NCBI GenBank assembly: GCA_030848705.1
Contig: CM061238.1
Coordinates: forward strand, 78,392,685 to 78,456,684
From: Heracleum sosnowskyi
Taxonomy: Eukaryota > Streptophyta > Magnoliopsida > Apiales > Apiaceae
Reading direction: 5' to 3'
Length of the DNA: 64,000 bases
This document shows, piece after piece, positions 11,782 to 21,556 of this stretch. Numbering within the stretch: position 1 is the stretch's first letter; each line of letters opens with the position of its first letter. The position numbers were made by a program, and so were the translations under genes. The notes under the pieces were generated by a model. The model had not been told where the DNA came from. It saw nothing but the letters and a program-made list of their open reading frames with translations, and did no database searches.

Positions 11782-11795
11782 CTTTTATAGAGGGT
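11782..11795 (-). promoter_or_regulatory. TATA box for the antisense gene
   Basis: The - strand reads CCCTCTATAAAAGG, a textbook plant TATA box, about 120 bases upstream of the putative leader intron donor and ~810 bases upstream of the ATG. Transcription would begin near 11755. It lies inside the element and faces away from the 3' LTR. Confidence 0.6.
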
Positions 11796-12040
11796 TAGAA
11801 AGTAACCCCCAATGGACAGATGGCACGAGACTATTGGGTCGGAAGATCCAAAAAGAAAAATGAAAAATAGAAACAAACAGTGTAATTATTACTGACAGGA
11901 GGCGAACGCAATTTCCAAGGAAAAATTGGGGTAGCGTCTTTTCAAAAGAAAAGGGGGGAAAACTGGAATCGTTTCATATCCCAGAACGAAAAATAATCAA
12001 CTTAGTCCGGATTATGGCTAAGAAAGAACCAGGACTGACT

Positions 12041-12690
12041 CTTAACCCGTTGATATCAATCCGGGTTGGGGGGCAACAATCAAGCCAAGAATTTTTTCTA
12101 ATTTACCCAAGGCCTAAAAGAACCAGGACTCACTCTCAACCCCGGATTGCCATCCTTGATAACAATCCGGGTTGGGGGGCAACAATCAAGTCAGGAATTT
12201 TTTCTAAGTTACTCAAAGCCCAACAGCTTTGGACTGGAGAAAGAATCAAGGCTCACTCTCAACACCGGATTGCCATCCTTGATAACAATCCGGGTGGGGG
12301 GCAACAATCAAACCATAAACTTTTTCTAAGTCACCCAAAGCCCAACAGCTTTGGACTTAAGAAAGAATCAAGCCTCACTCTCAACACCGGATTGCCAGCC
12401 TTGATAACAATCCGGGTTGAGGGGCAACAATCAAGCCAGGAATTTTTTCAAAGTCACCCAAAGCCCAACAGCTTTGGACTTAAGAAAGAATCAAGCCTCA
12501 CTCTCAACACCGGATTGCCAGCCTTGATAACAATCCGGGTTGGGGGGCAACAATCAAGCCAAGAATTTTTTCAAAGTTACTCAAAGCCCAACAGCTTTGG
12601 ACTGGAGAAAGAATCAAGGCTCACTCTCAACCCCGGATTGCCATCCTTGATAACAATCCGGATTGGGGGGCAACAATCAAGCCAATAAAT
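12041..12690 (+). repeat. ~122-bp tandem array upstream of the Tat polypurine tract
   Basis: Six units; the phrase AATCCGGGTTGGGGGGCAAC (with small variants) starts near 12058, 12164, 12287, 12409, 12531 and 12653. The first spacing is ~106 bp, the others 122-123 bp. The block also encodes an open frame of 224 codons (12014-12688), but that is a repeat translation rather than a gene. Each unit repeats a G-rich tract very like the real polypurine tract at 12745-12762. Confidence 0.92.
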
Positions 12691-12744
12691 TCGTCCAAAC
12701 TGCCTATTTAGGAGTTTATACTCCCCCATCCAGAAAATCTGCAT

Positions 12745-12762
12745 AAGGGAGTGGGGGGCAAA
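12745..12762 (+). other. Tat polypurine tract
   Basis: AAGGGAGTGGGGGGCAAA directly precedes the LTR start TGATAGGC. This is the expected plus-strand DNA primer for reverse transcription. Confidence 0.85.
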
Positions 12763-13661
12763 TGATAGGCTATGTGTAGCCCGGACCCGTCCTGGACCCC
12801 GGATCACTAACAAAGAACCCGGACTCATATCTCAATCATGGTCCACCAACTAGTCTGGATTCATATTTTGTCATAACTCACCTACAAGTCCTAGCCCGTA
12901 TCGGAGTCATAGCTCATCCATAAGTCCGAACTCATACGGGAGTTATGGCTCATCTAGTAATCCGAACTCATCTTGGAGTCCTGGCTCATCTACTAGTCCG
13001 AACTCGTATCGGAATCCGGGTTCATCGATAAGTCCGAACTCATATTGTAGTCCGGACTCACCTACAAAACTCGACCTCACAGATTGGGCTTAAGTTCAAA
13101 GTTTAATCCATCCCTGGCGACAAAGGCAATAACTCACATGAAGACTACACATTGGTACATGACGTGGTTAGGTCATGACGGATGGCCACACCTGGTGACG
13201 ACACGTAAAGATTCCTAATGATTGGGATAATTATTCCCTACTTAAACCACACGCCAGCAGGAGCCTGACACACGATGCCACAATCCGTCACCTGGACACG
13301 TGCAATCCATCAACATCACCCAGGTGTCCTACCTACCTAGGATTCAACGCTCATGATTGAAGGTACAACCCCTAAACCCTAATCCTGGGCCTATATATAG
13401 ACCAAGGAGGAAAGGTGCAGGGGTTACATTCTCTTTTACACACCTAGCCTACATATACACACACTATACATACACCCTCCATATTTAGATTTCTCTATAT
13501 TCCTGTCCTCCTTTCCAAAGCCGTTACTTATTCTCACGCCGGAGGCGCCGCCAGGGTCCAAACCCCCCTCCGGTGTTGTTTTGCAGAGTCCCAACCGCAG
13601 CGACACCGCTTCCAGGCGTGGGATCGGCCGGGAAGGACTAGATCGGGATTTGGAGTTATCA
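12763..13661 (+). repeat. 3' LTR of the Tat element
   Basis: 899 bp, TGATAGGC...TTATCA. Its last 541 bases match the 5' copy with one mismatch. U3 (about 12780-13080) consists of degenerate ~35-bp units built on AGTCCGAACTCATA and AGTCCGGACTCA. TATA is at 13392-13399. The end is followed by unrelated AT-rich DNA. Confidence 0.95.
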
Positions 13662-13802
13662 GAATGAATACATGTTTTTTTAACATTGCTATCACAAAAT
13701 AACTATCAACATCAACAATCATAATATTACTACAAAACAGTAGACCAGAAAACTACGTATCATATTTTTCTATAGATAAAGTACTGTAGAACAGGAACCG
13801 AT
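13662..13802. other. Flank of the Tat insertion
   Basis: AT-rich sequence without an ORF or recognisable repeat. Bases 13662-13666 (gaatg) should be one copy of the target site duplication of the Tat element. Confidence 0.4.
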
Positions 13803-14302
13803 CTACAAGAAGTGACACTTTTGAGCAGTTGTTCCGTTTTCCAATTTAAAGTAGTTGTGATTATTGAAGCAAGACAAGGAGGAGCGAAATGCACGTTTAA
13901 CACGCTGTGAAAGCTGCTGTGGTTTCAGATACTCATTAGGAACACAAAACTTCACTTCAAGCGGAAACTCAATGCCATCATCAGAACCATCATTTCCCGT
14001 TGCTGTCATATTGATAACAATCCGAAACTGTTTTTCACCTGAACCATCTTTACGACTCTGCTTTTCTTCATCTTTCTTTGCTTCACGGGGATCATCGCCA
14101 TGTGTAATTGTTAGGTATCCAAAAGCACGGCATTCTCTTTCAGTGGAACCATGTTCTTGACTCTCGTCTCTCTTCGATATCTCACGGGAACAATCACTGG
14201 ACGTTGGTTTAAGATAGGCAATGCGACAGAAGGATCCCGTCAACTCCTGAGTTTTACCATCCTTCTGTATCTCTATATCATAGAAACCATCCATCTCTAT
14301 TT
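13803..14302 (-). pseudogene. Unrecognised partial ORF cut by an LTR insertion
   Basis: An open - strand frame of about 165 codons, ending in a stop at 13803 and entering from 14302, where an LTR-like sequence (TGTAACAGCCCG at 14308) begins. It has MDGFYDIEIQKDGKTQELTG near the start, then a charged segment, then FPLEVKFCVPNEYLKPQQL and a basic, aromatic end. No family recognised. Codon content is normal and not repeat-like, so it may be the last exon of a host gene or of an old element. The true 5' part is not seen. Confidence 0.45.
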
Positions 14303-14307
14303 CAGTT

Positions 14308-15600
14308 TGTAACAGCCCGACTTTTCGGACTATTAAATCTAAATACAAAACTTAAATAAAGTACTATACAATGACAATTACAGACGGAAGCTTGACAAAA
14401 GTTTTATTACAAACCTAACTATTACAAAAGCACAGCTAATGATAATAATCCAAGCCAAACTAGTCCAAACCTAAGATCCTCGAACTCGAATGCACATTCA
14501 CTCGTTCTAACAGCAAACCTGAAAATGTAAGGAATGAGCTATACAGCCCAACAAGAAACCAATCGATCCAACTAGCAGGGCCAAGTAGCATGTATACACA
14601 TAAGATAATACAATATTCGATACAATATGATATACGAAACAAATAACTTTCAATACACATATTCTTATTCTTATTCGATAGATTCGATACCACATAACAA
14701 CAATAACTCGAAACCACAATTTATGCCACGACCACTACAACCCGGTGATAACGGTCCTAAATTTTCAGAAAACTGTCACTATAACCCGGTGACTCGGTCC
14801 TTATTCTTATTCGATATTTTCACAAACCATGGCACAAATCTGAATTCCAAGACTATTGTTTACACATAACACATATCAAATATTACATATCACATCAAAA
14901 TATAATCACTTAGCCCATGTTTCGATAAACAAATATACATATATCACATATAATTTTAAAAACACTACAAAGATCAACCGGAAACTTACCTCGATGCATC
15001 CTAGATCATGTACCCAATTCTGACCAGAACTGTATTTAACCTTTTTGACCCTCTAAACTATGTTTTTTTGAAAAACTCAAAGGACGAAAGTTGTACATAA
15101 TGAAAAGTTCTTTCCGACAAGGTATGGTTCATCAGAATCGGACTTATAACGAATCGGGAATTAAATAAAACATCTGCTGAATTTGAACAAAAACTGAAAA
15201 ACGATATCTGGTTGTGTTTTGTGATTTTAGGAACAGTTCAGATCATAATCTGGAAAAACACTGTGAAACAAAAGTTGTAGAAAATTGAAAGAGCTTTCCG
15301 AAAAGTCTAGAATCAACGAATTCCGACTTACGATGAATATTTTACGAATTTTACAAGACAACTGAATTGTGTGAGAAAAAGTCCTACGAATTTTACAAAC
15401 AAAGACGGAGAAGTAGAACCTGCTGTTTATATAACGATACAAAACCCTAATTCCAAACATACTACTTACCCGTGTTCAAATCTGATCCAAACTTTAGGCC
15501 CATTAGTCTAATTTAATTTTAAATCCTAATCTTTATCAAATTTTAACCCTTTTTTCTATATATAGAGGGTGGCTAGCGAGTAGGCTCTAAATCTGAATCA
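14308..15600 (-). repeat. LTR-like remnant, gypsy type, - orientation
   Basis: Begins TGTAACAGCCCG, the same kind of terminus as the chromovirus-type LTRs at 41338 and 50140 (TGTAACA(G/C)CCCC). It includes phrases typical of such LTRs in reverse orientation (AAAGTTGTAGAAAATTGAAA and CTTTCCGAAAAGTCTAGAAT near 15260-15315). I could not find the far terminus or a target duplication, so the right boundary is approximate. No coding region inside. Confidence 0.55.
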
Positions 15601-16092
15601 GTCTAGGACTTAAGGTGCACACGCTAAGAGCTCAAATTCTTTTCCAATACAATTTAGAAAATAATAATCTAATCCAAACAACAAAAGACTTAGAATTTGT
15701 TATTTAATTTATTTAAGAGATTTATTTAAATTCATTTTCTGTGTTTTTCTAATGAGTTAAATGCATTTTGTGTACATAATGTATCCATAAAATGCACTTT
15801 GTGTACCTAAAGTATCAATTAAACACATTGTGTACCTGAACTATGCATATTTGGACAAAGTGTGTTAACCCCGTTAGTTCACTCTATATTTGTTTCCCTC
15901 CCCAGTGAAATTACAGAAAAAAAGACAATATAAATTTTCTCATTACTACAGATAAATGGCAGGTTGAAATAAAAATTAAAGTGAAAAAACTAGGAGAACC
16001 AAATAGTCTGTATTTGAACAGGAAATTAGAAATGCACAACAACTACCTATAACAAACTTTCTGTTCTTTAATATAAGTGTGATTCTCAATAT
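15601..16092. other. AT-rich spacer with short imperfect repeats
   Basis: No gene seen. Around 15758-15860 three imperfect ~33-bp units contain AAATGCATTTTGTGTAC-like sequence. Confidence 0.45.
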
Positions 16093-16158
16093 TCACGAAT
16101 GAGAAAGATCAATGATAGAACAAATATAGATGACAGAAGATGAGAAAAAGTAAAAAAC

Positions 16159-16637
16159 CTGGAATCTGTACATGTAGTGATTATCCCCATAAATCCCACG
16201 CATTTGTTCAACATAATCTCCCTTTGGATTCCAAGGTATAAACTCCAAGCTCATATTCACCAAAGCCTTCACTTTATCAGGCCTAAACAAACATAAATGC
16301 CATGCAATAAACGCACCCTAATCGTGTCCTACAACAAACATTTCTCATCCTCCACCGCTATGTCATCAAGCAACACCACCAAGTCACCAACAACATGGAG
16401 GGTGCTGAATTTTGATGCATCCTATGTCGGTGCTCCCATGGTGTCCCCATAGCCGTGGAGATCCGGAGCCACGGCTCTGTACCCGTGGGCAGCCATGAAG
16501 TTGATTTGATGGCGCCATATTGAGTACGATAACTCAGGGAAGCCATGTAGGAATAAGACTATTTGGCCTTCTCCTTTTTCTGCTCCGTGCATGTTTAGCC
16601 TGTTTACACTTACCATTGTGTGTTTTATTTCCTCCAT
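16159..16637 (-). pseudogene. Epoxide hydrolase-like exon, broken
   Basis: From ATG at 16637 the - strand reads MEEIKHTMVSVNRLNMHG, then the oxyanion-hole motif LFLHGFPE, then GYRAVAPDLHGYGDT: the N-terminal half of a plant soluble (alpha/beta-hydrolase fold) epoxide hydrolase, which opens epoxides to diols. Further on, FRPDKVKALVNMSLEFIPWN to NHYMYRFQ is the matching segment just before the cap domain, ending in CAG followed by a GT donor (16158). Breaks: an in-frame TAG after GAPT, a frameshift around 16335-16350, and a TAG directly after the nucleophile segment GHD, where the family has Trp. The downstream exons (catalytic Asp/His) are absent. A dead gene fragment, not functional. Confidence 0.85.
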
Positions 16638-16779
16638 CTTTTTTGTGATCTCTGGCTCAGATTTTAGGAGATGTATATGTAGTGAAATGACAGAGGTAAG
16701 AGTTAAAGACTTCTTCTTATGCTTATAAATAATTAGTTGAAAAAAGCCGCGCTTCACGGCGGCATCATAATTTTTAAAA

Positions 16780-17130
16780 AAAAACTCTTATCAATTAAAT
16801 TATAAAAATTACTCGATTCTCTCTAATAAGCTCTCCTTCCGTGAAACATGCTTTCATTTTTAATATCAAAATATCAAATTTAATATATTGAATACTTGTT
16901 TTATATATTAATTTTCATGTTAACATACTCCTTTTTTCTAATGAGCCGCTCTCTCGTCGAAAAAATACCTCTATCAATTAAATTACAAAATTTTTTTTGT
17001 TCCTTCCTAATAGTCGTCCTCCCGTGAAACACGCTTTCCTTTTTAGGATCAAAATCCCAAATTTAATATATTGAATACTTGTCTTATATATTAATTTTCA
17101 TGTTAACATACTCCTTTCTAATGAGCTACT
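16780..17130. repeat. Diverged ~170-bp tandem duplication
   Basis: Two copies of a block running from TATCAATTAAATTA, through CCGTGAAACA(T/C)GCTTTC and AATTTAATATATTGAATACT, to CATGTTAACATACTCCTTT (about 16783-16960 and 16973-17130), with clear divergence, hence old. Confidence 0.75.
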
Positions 17131-17474
17131 CTTTCGTTTAAAAAACACCTATATAAATTCACAATTCTATTTTACTTCTAATATAACTTTTAACTATATG
17201 TGTTTTCTATAATTCGAATTCTTCTCCTCTATAAATTCGCACACCTATTCTACTTCGAATAAAACTTTTAATTATGTCTATAAACACCTATTTTACTTCT
17301 AATAAAACTTTTAATTGTATGTATTTTTTATAAATTCGAACTCTTCTCCTCTATAAATTCGAACATCTATTCTACTTTCAGTAGAACTCTTAATTCTATA
17401 GCTTACCTATAAATTCGAACTATTCTCCTTTATAAATTCAAACACCTACTCTACTCCAAATAAAACTTTATTTA
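17131..17474. repeat. Degenerate ~60-bp repeats
   Basis: Recurring phrases TTCTCCTCTATAAATTCG and CTATTCTACTTC with AAAACTTTTAATTAT, about five degenerate copies. No coding content. Confidence 0.65.
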
Positions 17475-18365
17475 TGGCTTCCCGCGTATCCTCCTTTATA
17501 TATATATTGATGATTACTGTTGTGAGAGAAATTTGGTAGAACACAATTGAGAGAATCTCGCTGGAATATTCGCAGAACGTGTCCTTGGTTATCAGACGGA
17601 GCTGTAGGTTTGCAGCTAGAAACCTGAAGCTCGTTAGAGGTAAAGAATAGTAGAAGTATGTCTCCGGGGGCTGAGTTGACAAAACCACTGGTCGAAGTGG
17701 GCAGTGTAAATCCTACACGGCCAGCCAATTCACCGGAATATGTATCACAGAGAGTACACGAGCCTTATGCGCGTATAGAGTGAAAATCCGAATCCTTTAG
17801 TCAAGTGCCTACATATCCTATTTATAGGAATCAAGCCCCATGTAGTTCTATTAGGTTTATACTTCTCCATCCTTGCGAATTCAGTCACTCTAAGATAATC
17901 CATCTTAGAGTTTTAGCCGAATTAAACACCTATAGCCGAGCTTTCCAGTGTCCTAGTTCATGTCCATCACTAAGTCCTATAAATCCTCACATACTTAATG
18001 CATATCCGAAATATCCAACACACGTCCTACAATGATTATAATTGTTCCATTCAATACGTTTTGCTATGACTTAGAAGTCCTTCTTTAAGAGCAATTCCAT
18101 GCTCTTAAAGAGTAGGAAACAGAGTCCGAATCCAACTAATATTCCGCCTTCCTGGGATTTAAACTACCCGGAACCTGAGCCTGAACCCGAGGTTCAAACC
18201 ACCTGAACCTCGGTACTCTGCACCTGAACCTCGGTACTCTGCACCTGAACCTTGGTACTCTGAACCTGAACCTCGGTCCATACAATCCTAGCCCAATACA
18301 CCCCTACTGGACCTATAACAAGTATGGGCCTTAAATTGAGCCCATGTGAGATTTTGGGCACAACA
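17475..18365 (-). repeat. LTR of an unidentified element (X), - orientation
   Basis: On the - strand it starts TGTTGTGCCCAAAATCTC at 18365, preceded by a G-run polypurine tract (GGAACCGGGGGGTAGT). It contains a TATA box (CCTATAAATAGG, near 17830-17818) and ends plausibly at 17475 (...GGAAGCCA). That is ~891 bp. The left boundary is chosen from the TG/CA rule only. A 21-bp minisatellite lies at ~18196-18283. Confidence 0.6.
18196..18283. repeat. 21-bp minisatellite, four copies
   Basis: GGTACTCTGCACCTGAACCTC repeats four times with small changes inside LTR X. Confidence 0.85.
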
Positions 18366-18806
18366 ACTACCCCCCGGTTCCTTGCAATATTGAATATAAA
18401 AGGAACCAAAACTTTCCACTCTTAAGCTTTAAGTCAAATAAAACCCAAAAAATAAAATAAGCTTCCCATACTTGGAACCTCTAAGCTTACGCGAGAAAAC
18501 TCTATGTAAGAAACAAGAGATTCAGGTAATGACAGCACCTATTTTACCCTTAGGTAGACAACCCTTAACCTCATAGCCAGCTGTAGGTTCGTAGTTGAAT
18601 ACCATTTATCCGAATAAATCACACAGAGAACAATCCTTTATTATTATTTTTTTTTAAAAAATTACTCCCGCATTCGAATTCTAGCAAAGCCCTCAATTTA
18701 TGCACACATTATCCATTTAAATCAAATTCAAATTGAAATTACTAAGCAATAAACCCCTTGCATTCTTCCTATAAATCCGAACCAGGCATTAACCCGTCGT
18801 ATTTTC
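18366..18806 (-). other. Internal 3' end of element X
   Basis: The polypurine-like tract (- strand) adjoins 18366. The rest is AT-rich and non-coding, and is cut by the Copia B LTR at 18807. The remainder of X is expected on the far side of Copia B, beyond the window. Inference. Confidence 0.4.
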
Positions 18807-19338
18807 TGTTGCCCAGTAATAAACAATTGTAGAAGGGGGGTTGAATACAATTGTTTAAGATTCTCGACTTTAACAACAAATATGAATAATGAATAATAAC
18901 AGCTTTATTAAATCTGATATAAAACTGTTACAAACTCTCTCAAGAAATTCTGATGTTCTTGAGAGCTTCTAGGTTACAATATACTCGTGTATGTGATTGA
19001 TATAAAATCAAAACCTGAACTGTGTTTATATACTACACAGCTTCTCTATCGATTACAAGATAAGTCCAAATCAATTACCAACTATATTGAAACATATCCT
19101 AACCGACAGCTGCATTCCTATTTACTAGGAACCGACAAAATAAACTTCCTTCTTTAACTGGATTCCTTAAATAACTCGAAGTTATAATCCTGATCAGCTT
19201 CCAGTCCTGATGATAATACTGATTACATTCCTGATAGAAATCCTGACAGCAATCCTGATACTAACGCAATACTGATGATGTCAGCAATCCTGATCAGTTT
19301 AATCCAGATCCTGATGATCATTGAATCCTGATCTAACA
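18807..19338 (-). repeat. 3' LTR of Copia B
   Basis: On the - strand TGTTAGATCAGG at 19338 to ...GGGCAACA at 18807, 532 bp, directly after the polypurine tract. About nine copies of (A)ATCCTGAT lie within 19186-19332. The 5' LTR is outside the window, so age cannot be estimated. It is preceded by ttttc at 18802-18806. Confidence 0.88.
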
Positions 19339-19349
19339 ATCTCCCCCAA
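19339..19349 (-). other. Copia B polypurine tract
   Basis: The - strand reads TTGGGGGAGAT just before the LTR start TGTTAG, the same core (GGGGGAGA) as in Copia A and Copia C. Confidence 0.85.
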
Positions 19350-19448
19350 TCTCATACTTTGTAAAATAAAGTATAGATTCCTAGATTCAATGATGCCAAA
19401 AACTTATTTACAAAATGTACAAGTATTTACAGTAGCAAGCTTATCTTT

Positions 19449-20452
19449 TTAGATTTTCTGGTAGAACAAATTCATCTTCAAGAAGTTTGACAACAGACTT
19501 TCTTCTTTGTCTTCAAGAATCTGAATTAGTCTTTCTTTAAGATTTTTGAGTTCTTCATCTTCCTCATTTATCTGGTAGATAGCTTCTCTAAGATTTTGAA
19601 TTGAACTTCTTTGTAGACTATGATCTTCAACCAGGAGGTAAGTAATTTCCTTCCCATCAGGATTAAGAGTCAGTTGCTTCATACCAAAAGACATTTCTTT
19701 AACAGCAGTGTCTCTTTGCATTTCCACATCTTGATCTCTCAGATTTAAGTACATGGGAGTATAATCACCATTGTAATTCCTTCCTTCATCAAACCTTCTC
19801 CTTATGGTTGACAGAATCATATCTGACCATTCCTTGCACACTTCATTTTTCCATTTAAGCAGATAGTGAACATATTTCAGTTCCTTTGTGGTTTTAACCA
19901 AAAGCTCTTGAATGGACAAAACCTTCACACTTCCATCTTTCATGAAGTACAGAAGTTTCTCTTTCTTTTCAGTACCATCATGACAATTTATAACTATATC
20001 AACAGCTAATAAATTGTTCAGGTGTTCAGAAGTTAAATTACCTCTAATATCAGTCAAAGAGTGAGGGTCAACATATGACATGTTCAGAAACTCAGCATCT
20101 CTGTGACCTATACCTCCTCTTGAATTGTGTGGCATTTGCTTTAGGCTTGAAAACATTTGTAACCAGAGTGCTTTGGATCTTTGTGAACCAGAAAAGTCTG
20201 CAACAGTGGAGACATTTGTGACAATTCCACCAGACTGATAATTGACAGGTCTATCACACCTTAGTGCGTCAATATGTTTCCACTTCTTGTCTTTCTCTTT
20301 CTCAAGAACATAGCTCTTCTCTATCTTGTGTTGTTGTCTTCTTGAATTTCTCCATAACAACCTATTTGAATTTTTGAGCTTTTGCACATAGAGCTTAAAA
20401 TCTTTATTTGTTGTTCTTGTAACTTCTCTTCTTGTAACTTCTTCTTCTTCTT
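19449..20452 (-). pseudogene. Copia B ORF3, C-terminal part
   Basis: About 335 codons ending at 19449. It carries LLYFMKDGSVKVLSIQELLV and ELKYVHYLLKWKN, which match the C-terminus of Copia C ORF3 (LLYFMSDGRVYRIGEADV, ELEYVLYLLKIKN), followed by a charged helical tail. Its upstream half is at 33632-37260; if the Copia A insertion and one copy of the duplicated TTCTT are set aside, the frame runs through without shift. No membrane segment. Function unknown; the label 'envelope-like' for Sirevirus ORF3 is positional. Confidence 0.82.
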
Positions 20453-21493
20453 TGTTAGGAATATGTTGTTCTTGATGATAAACATAAAACACTTAGTAGA
20501 ATTTGTGTAAAGTCATTTTGTAGCTGTCAACGAAATGGCATGCTTTGCAGCATTCCGTTGACATGAAGCTCATCAACGAAATGAGTGATGTAGCAATTGC
20601 ACTGTACAATACTTCACAGTTTGATATGCATTTTGTTGTATGTATTAGATAGGTTTTCTAAGTCATGTTGACTAAATGCTAGATAGGCAAAATAGGTTGG
20701 TTAATTGTAAATATCTTGTGCCTTGTAATTTTGCCTAAGTGAAGACATGTCAACGGAATGAAGATTACTCTGTCAACGGAATGAAGATTACTCTGTCAAC
20801 GGAATGAAGTTTACTCATCAACGAAATGAAGTTTACTCATCAACGAAATGGAGAATAAAGCTATCAACGAAACACATCTCCCTGCTATCAACGAATCATT
20901 ATTGCTTTTTTGAATAGTTGACAAAGTGATAGTCACAGTTTACTGAACAGATCTAAAGGTGATGTGGAAGTGTACTTTGCATTGGAAACCATTAAAATGG
21001 ACATGGGGAATAAGGAAACATCCCAGTTTCCAATTGGGCTCTTGGGAGTGATCATAATAAGCATGAAGACAAAAGCAAGGATCTCCAAGGACCACTGGAC
21101 AAAGGGATGAAAAGCAAACTATTTGCGGTTACCTTTAGTGTACTTTAGTGTAGCCAAAAATAGCTTTGTAAACTTGGGAATATATAACCAAGTGTAGCAG
21201 TTAAAATAAGTGTAAGAGAAGAAAAACAAATAGATTGTATTAGCTACCTTTGAGAGCATACTTCTCTACATTCTTGTAACTGAGCAGCTGTGTACATTTT
21301 GTATCACAGATTATTTCCGCAATAAAAATCACTTCAGTTGGATCATCAAACAATCCAACTGAAATTATTTATGTGCTTGTGATTTTTACTTTAAGTTCAG
21401 TTTTATTTGTAAGTTGTTTTTAAGTTTAAGAAATATCAAGAATTGTATTCAACCCCCCCTTCTACAATTCTGTTAGGTCATTTGGGATTAACA
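20453..21493 (+). repeat. 5' LTR of Copia A
   Basis: TGTTAGGAATATG...GGATTAACA, 1041 bp. It contains ten copies of TCAACG/CGTTGA words: 20527, 20553 (reverse), 20573, and a tandem run at 20750-20890 with ~23-bp period. The end TTCAACCCCCCCTTCTACAA is typical of this copia group. Confidence 0.97.
20749..20893 (+). repeat. ~23-bp tandem repeats in the Copia A LTR
   Basis: TCAACGGAATGAAGATTACTC and variants start at 20750, 20773, 20796, 20818, 20840, 20864 and 20888. The same array is present in the 3' LTR (32888-33031). It lies in U3, upstream of the expected promoter. Confidence 0.92.
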
Positions 21494-21495
21494 AT

Positions 21496-21507
21496 TGGTA
21501 TCAGAGC
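21496..21507 (+). other. Copia A primer-binding site (initiator tRNA-Met type)
   Basis: TGGTATCAGAGC, two bases after the LTR end, matches the 3' end complement of plant initiator tRNA-Met, the usual copia primer. Confidence 0.9.
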
Positions 21508-21556
21508 GAGCTTCTAACATACAAGAAGTTTAAAGATCAAGACCAAAACAGTAACC

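Larger units (their letters stand above)
1..13661 (+). mobile_element. Tat-lineage Ty3/gypsy retrotransposon, nearly full length
   Basis: The block at 1-541 recurs at 13121-13661 at a constant offset of 13120, which defines two LTRs; the 5' copy lacks its first ~358 bases because the window starts inside it. Between them lie, in order, a primer site, gag, protease, reverse transcriptase, RNase H, a second archaeal-type RNase H, integrase, a tandem repeat array, an antisense gene, a second array, a polypurine tract and the 3' LTR. The doubled RNase H plus a long 3' region with an extra antisense ORF is the Tat-lineage layout (Ogre/Retand/Grande relatives). I found one difference between the LTRs over 541 bases (G at 148, A at 13268), so insertion is recent. 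The bases after the 3' LTR are gaatg; the matching duplication would be left of the window. Confidence 0.95.

Noticed and set aside
12014..12688. 224-codon + strand ORF with repeated VGGQQSSQEFF
   Set aside because: It is the translation of the 122-bp tandem array; no upstream gene structure and no family resemblance.
17446..17728. Two overlapping - strand ORFs near LTR X
   Set aside because: They lie inside the LTR, overlap each other in different frames and show no recognisable domain.
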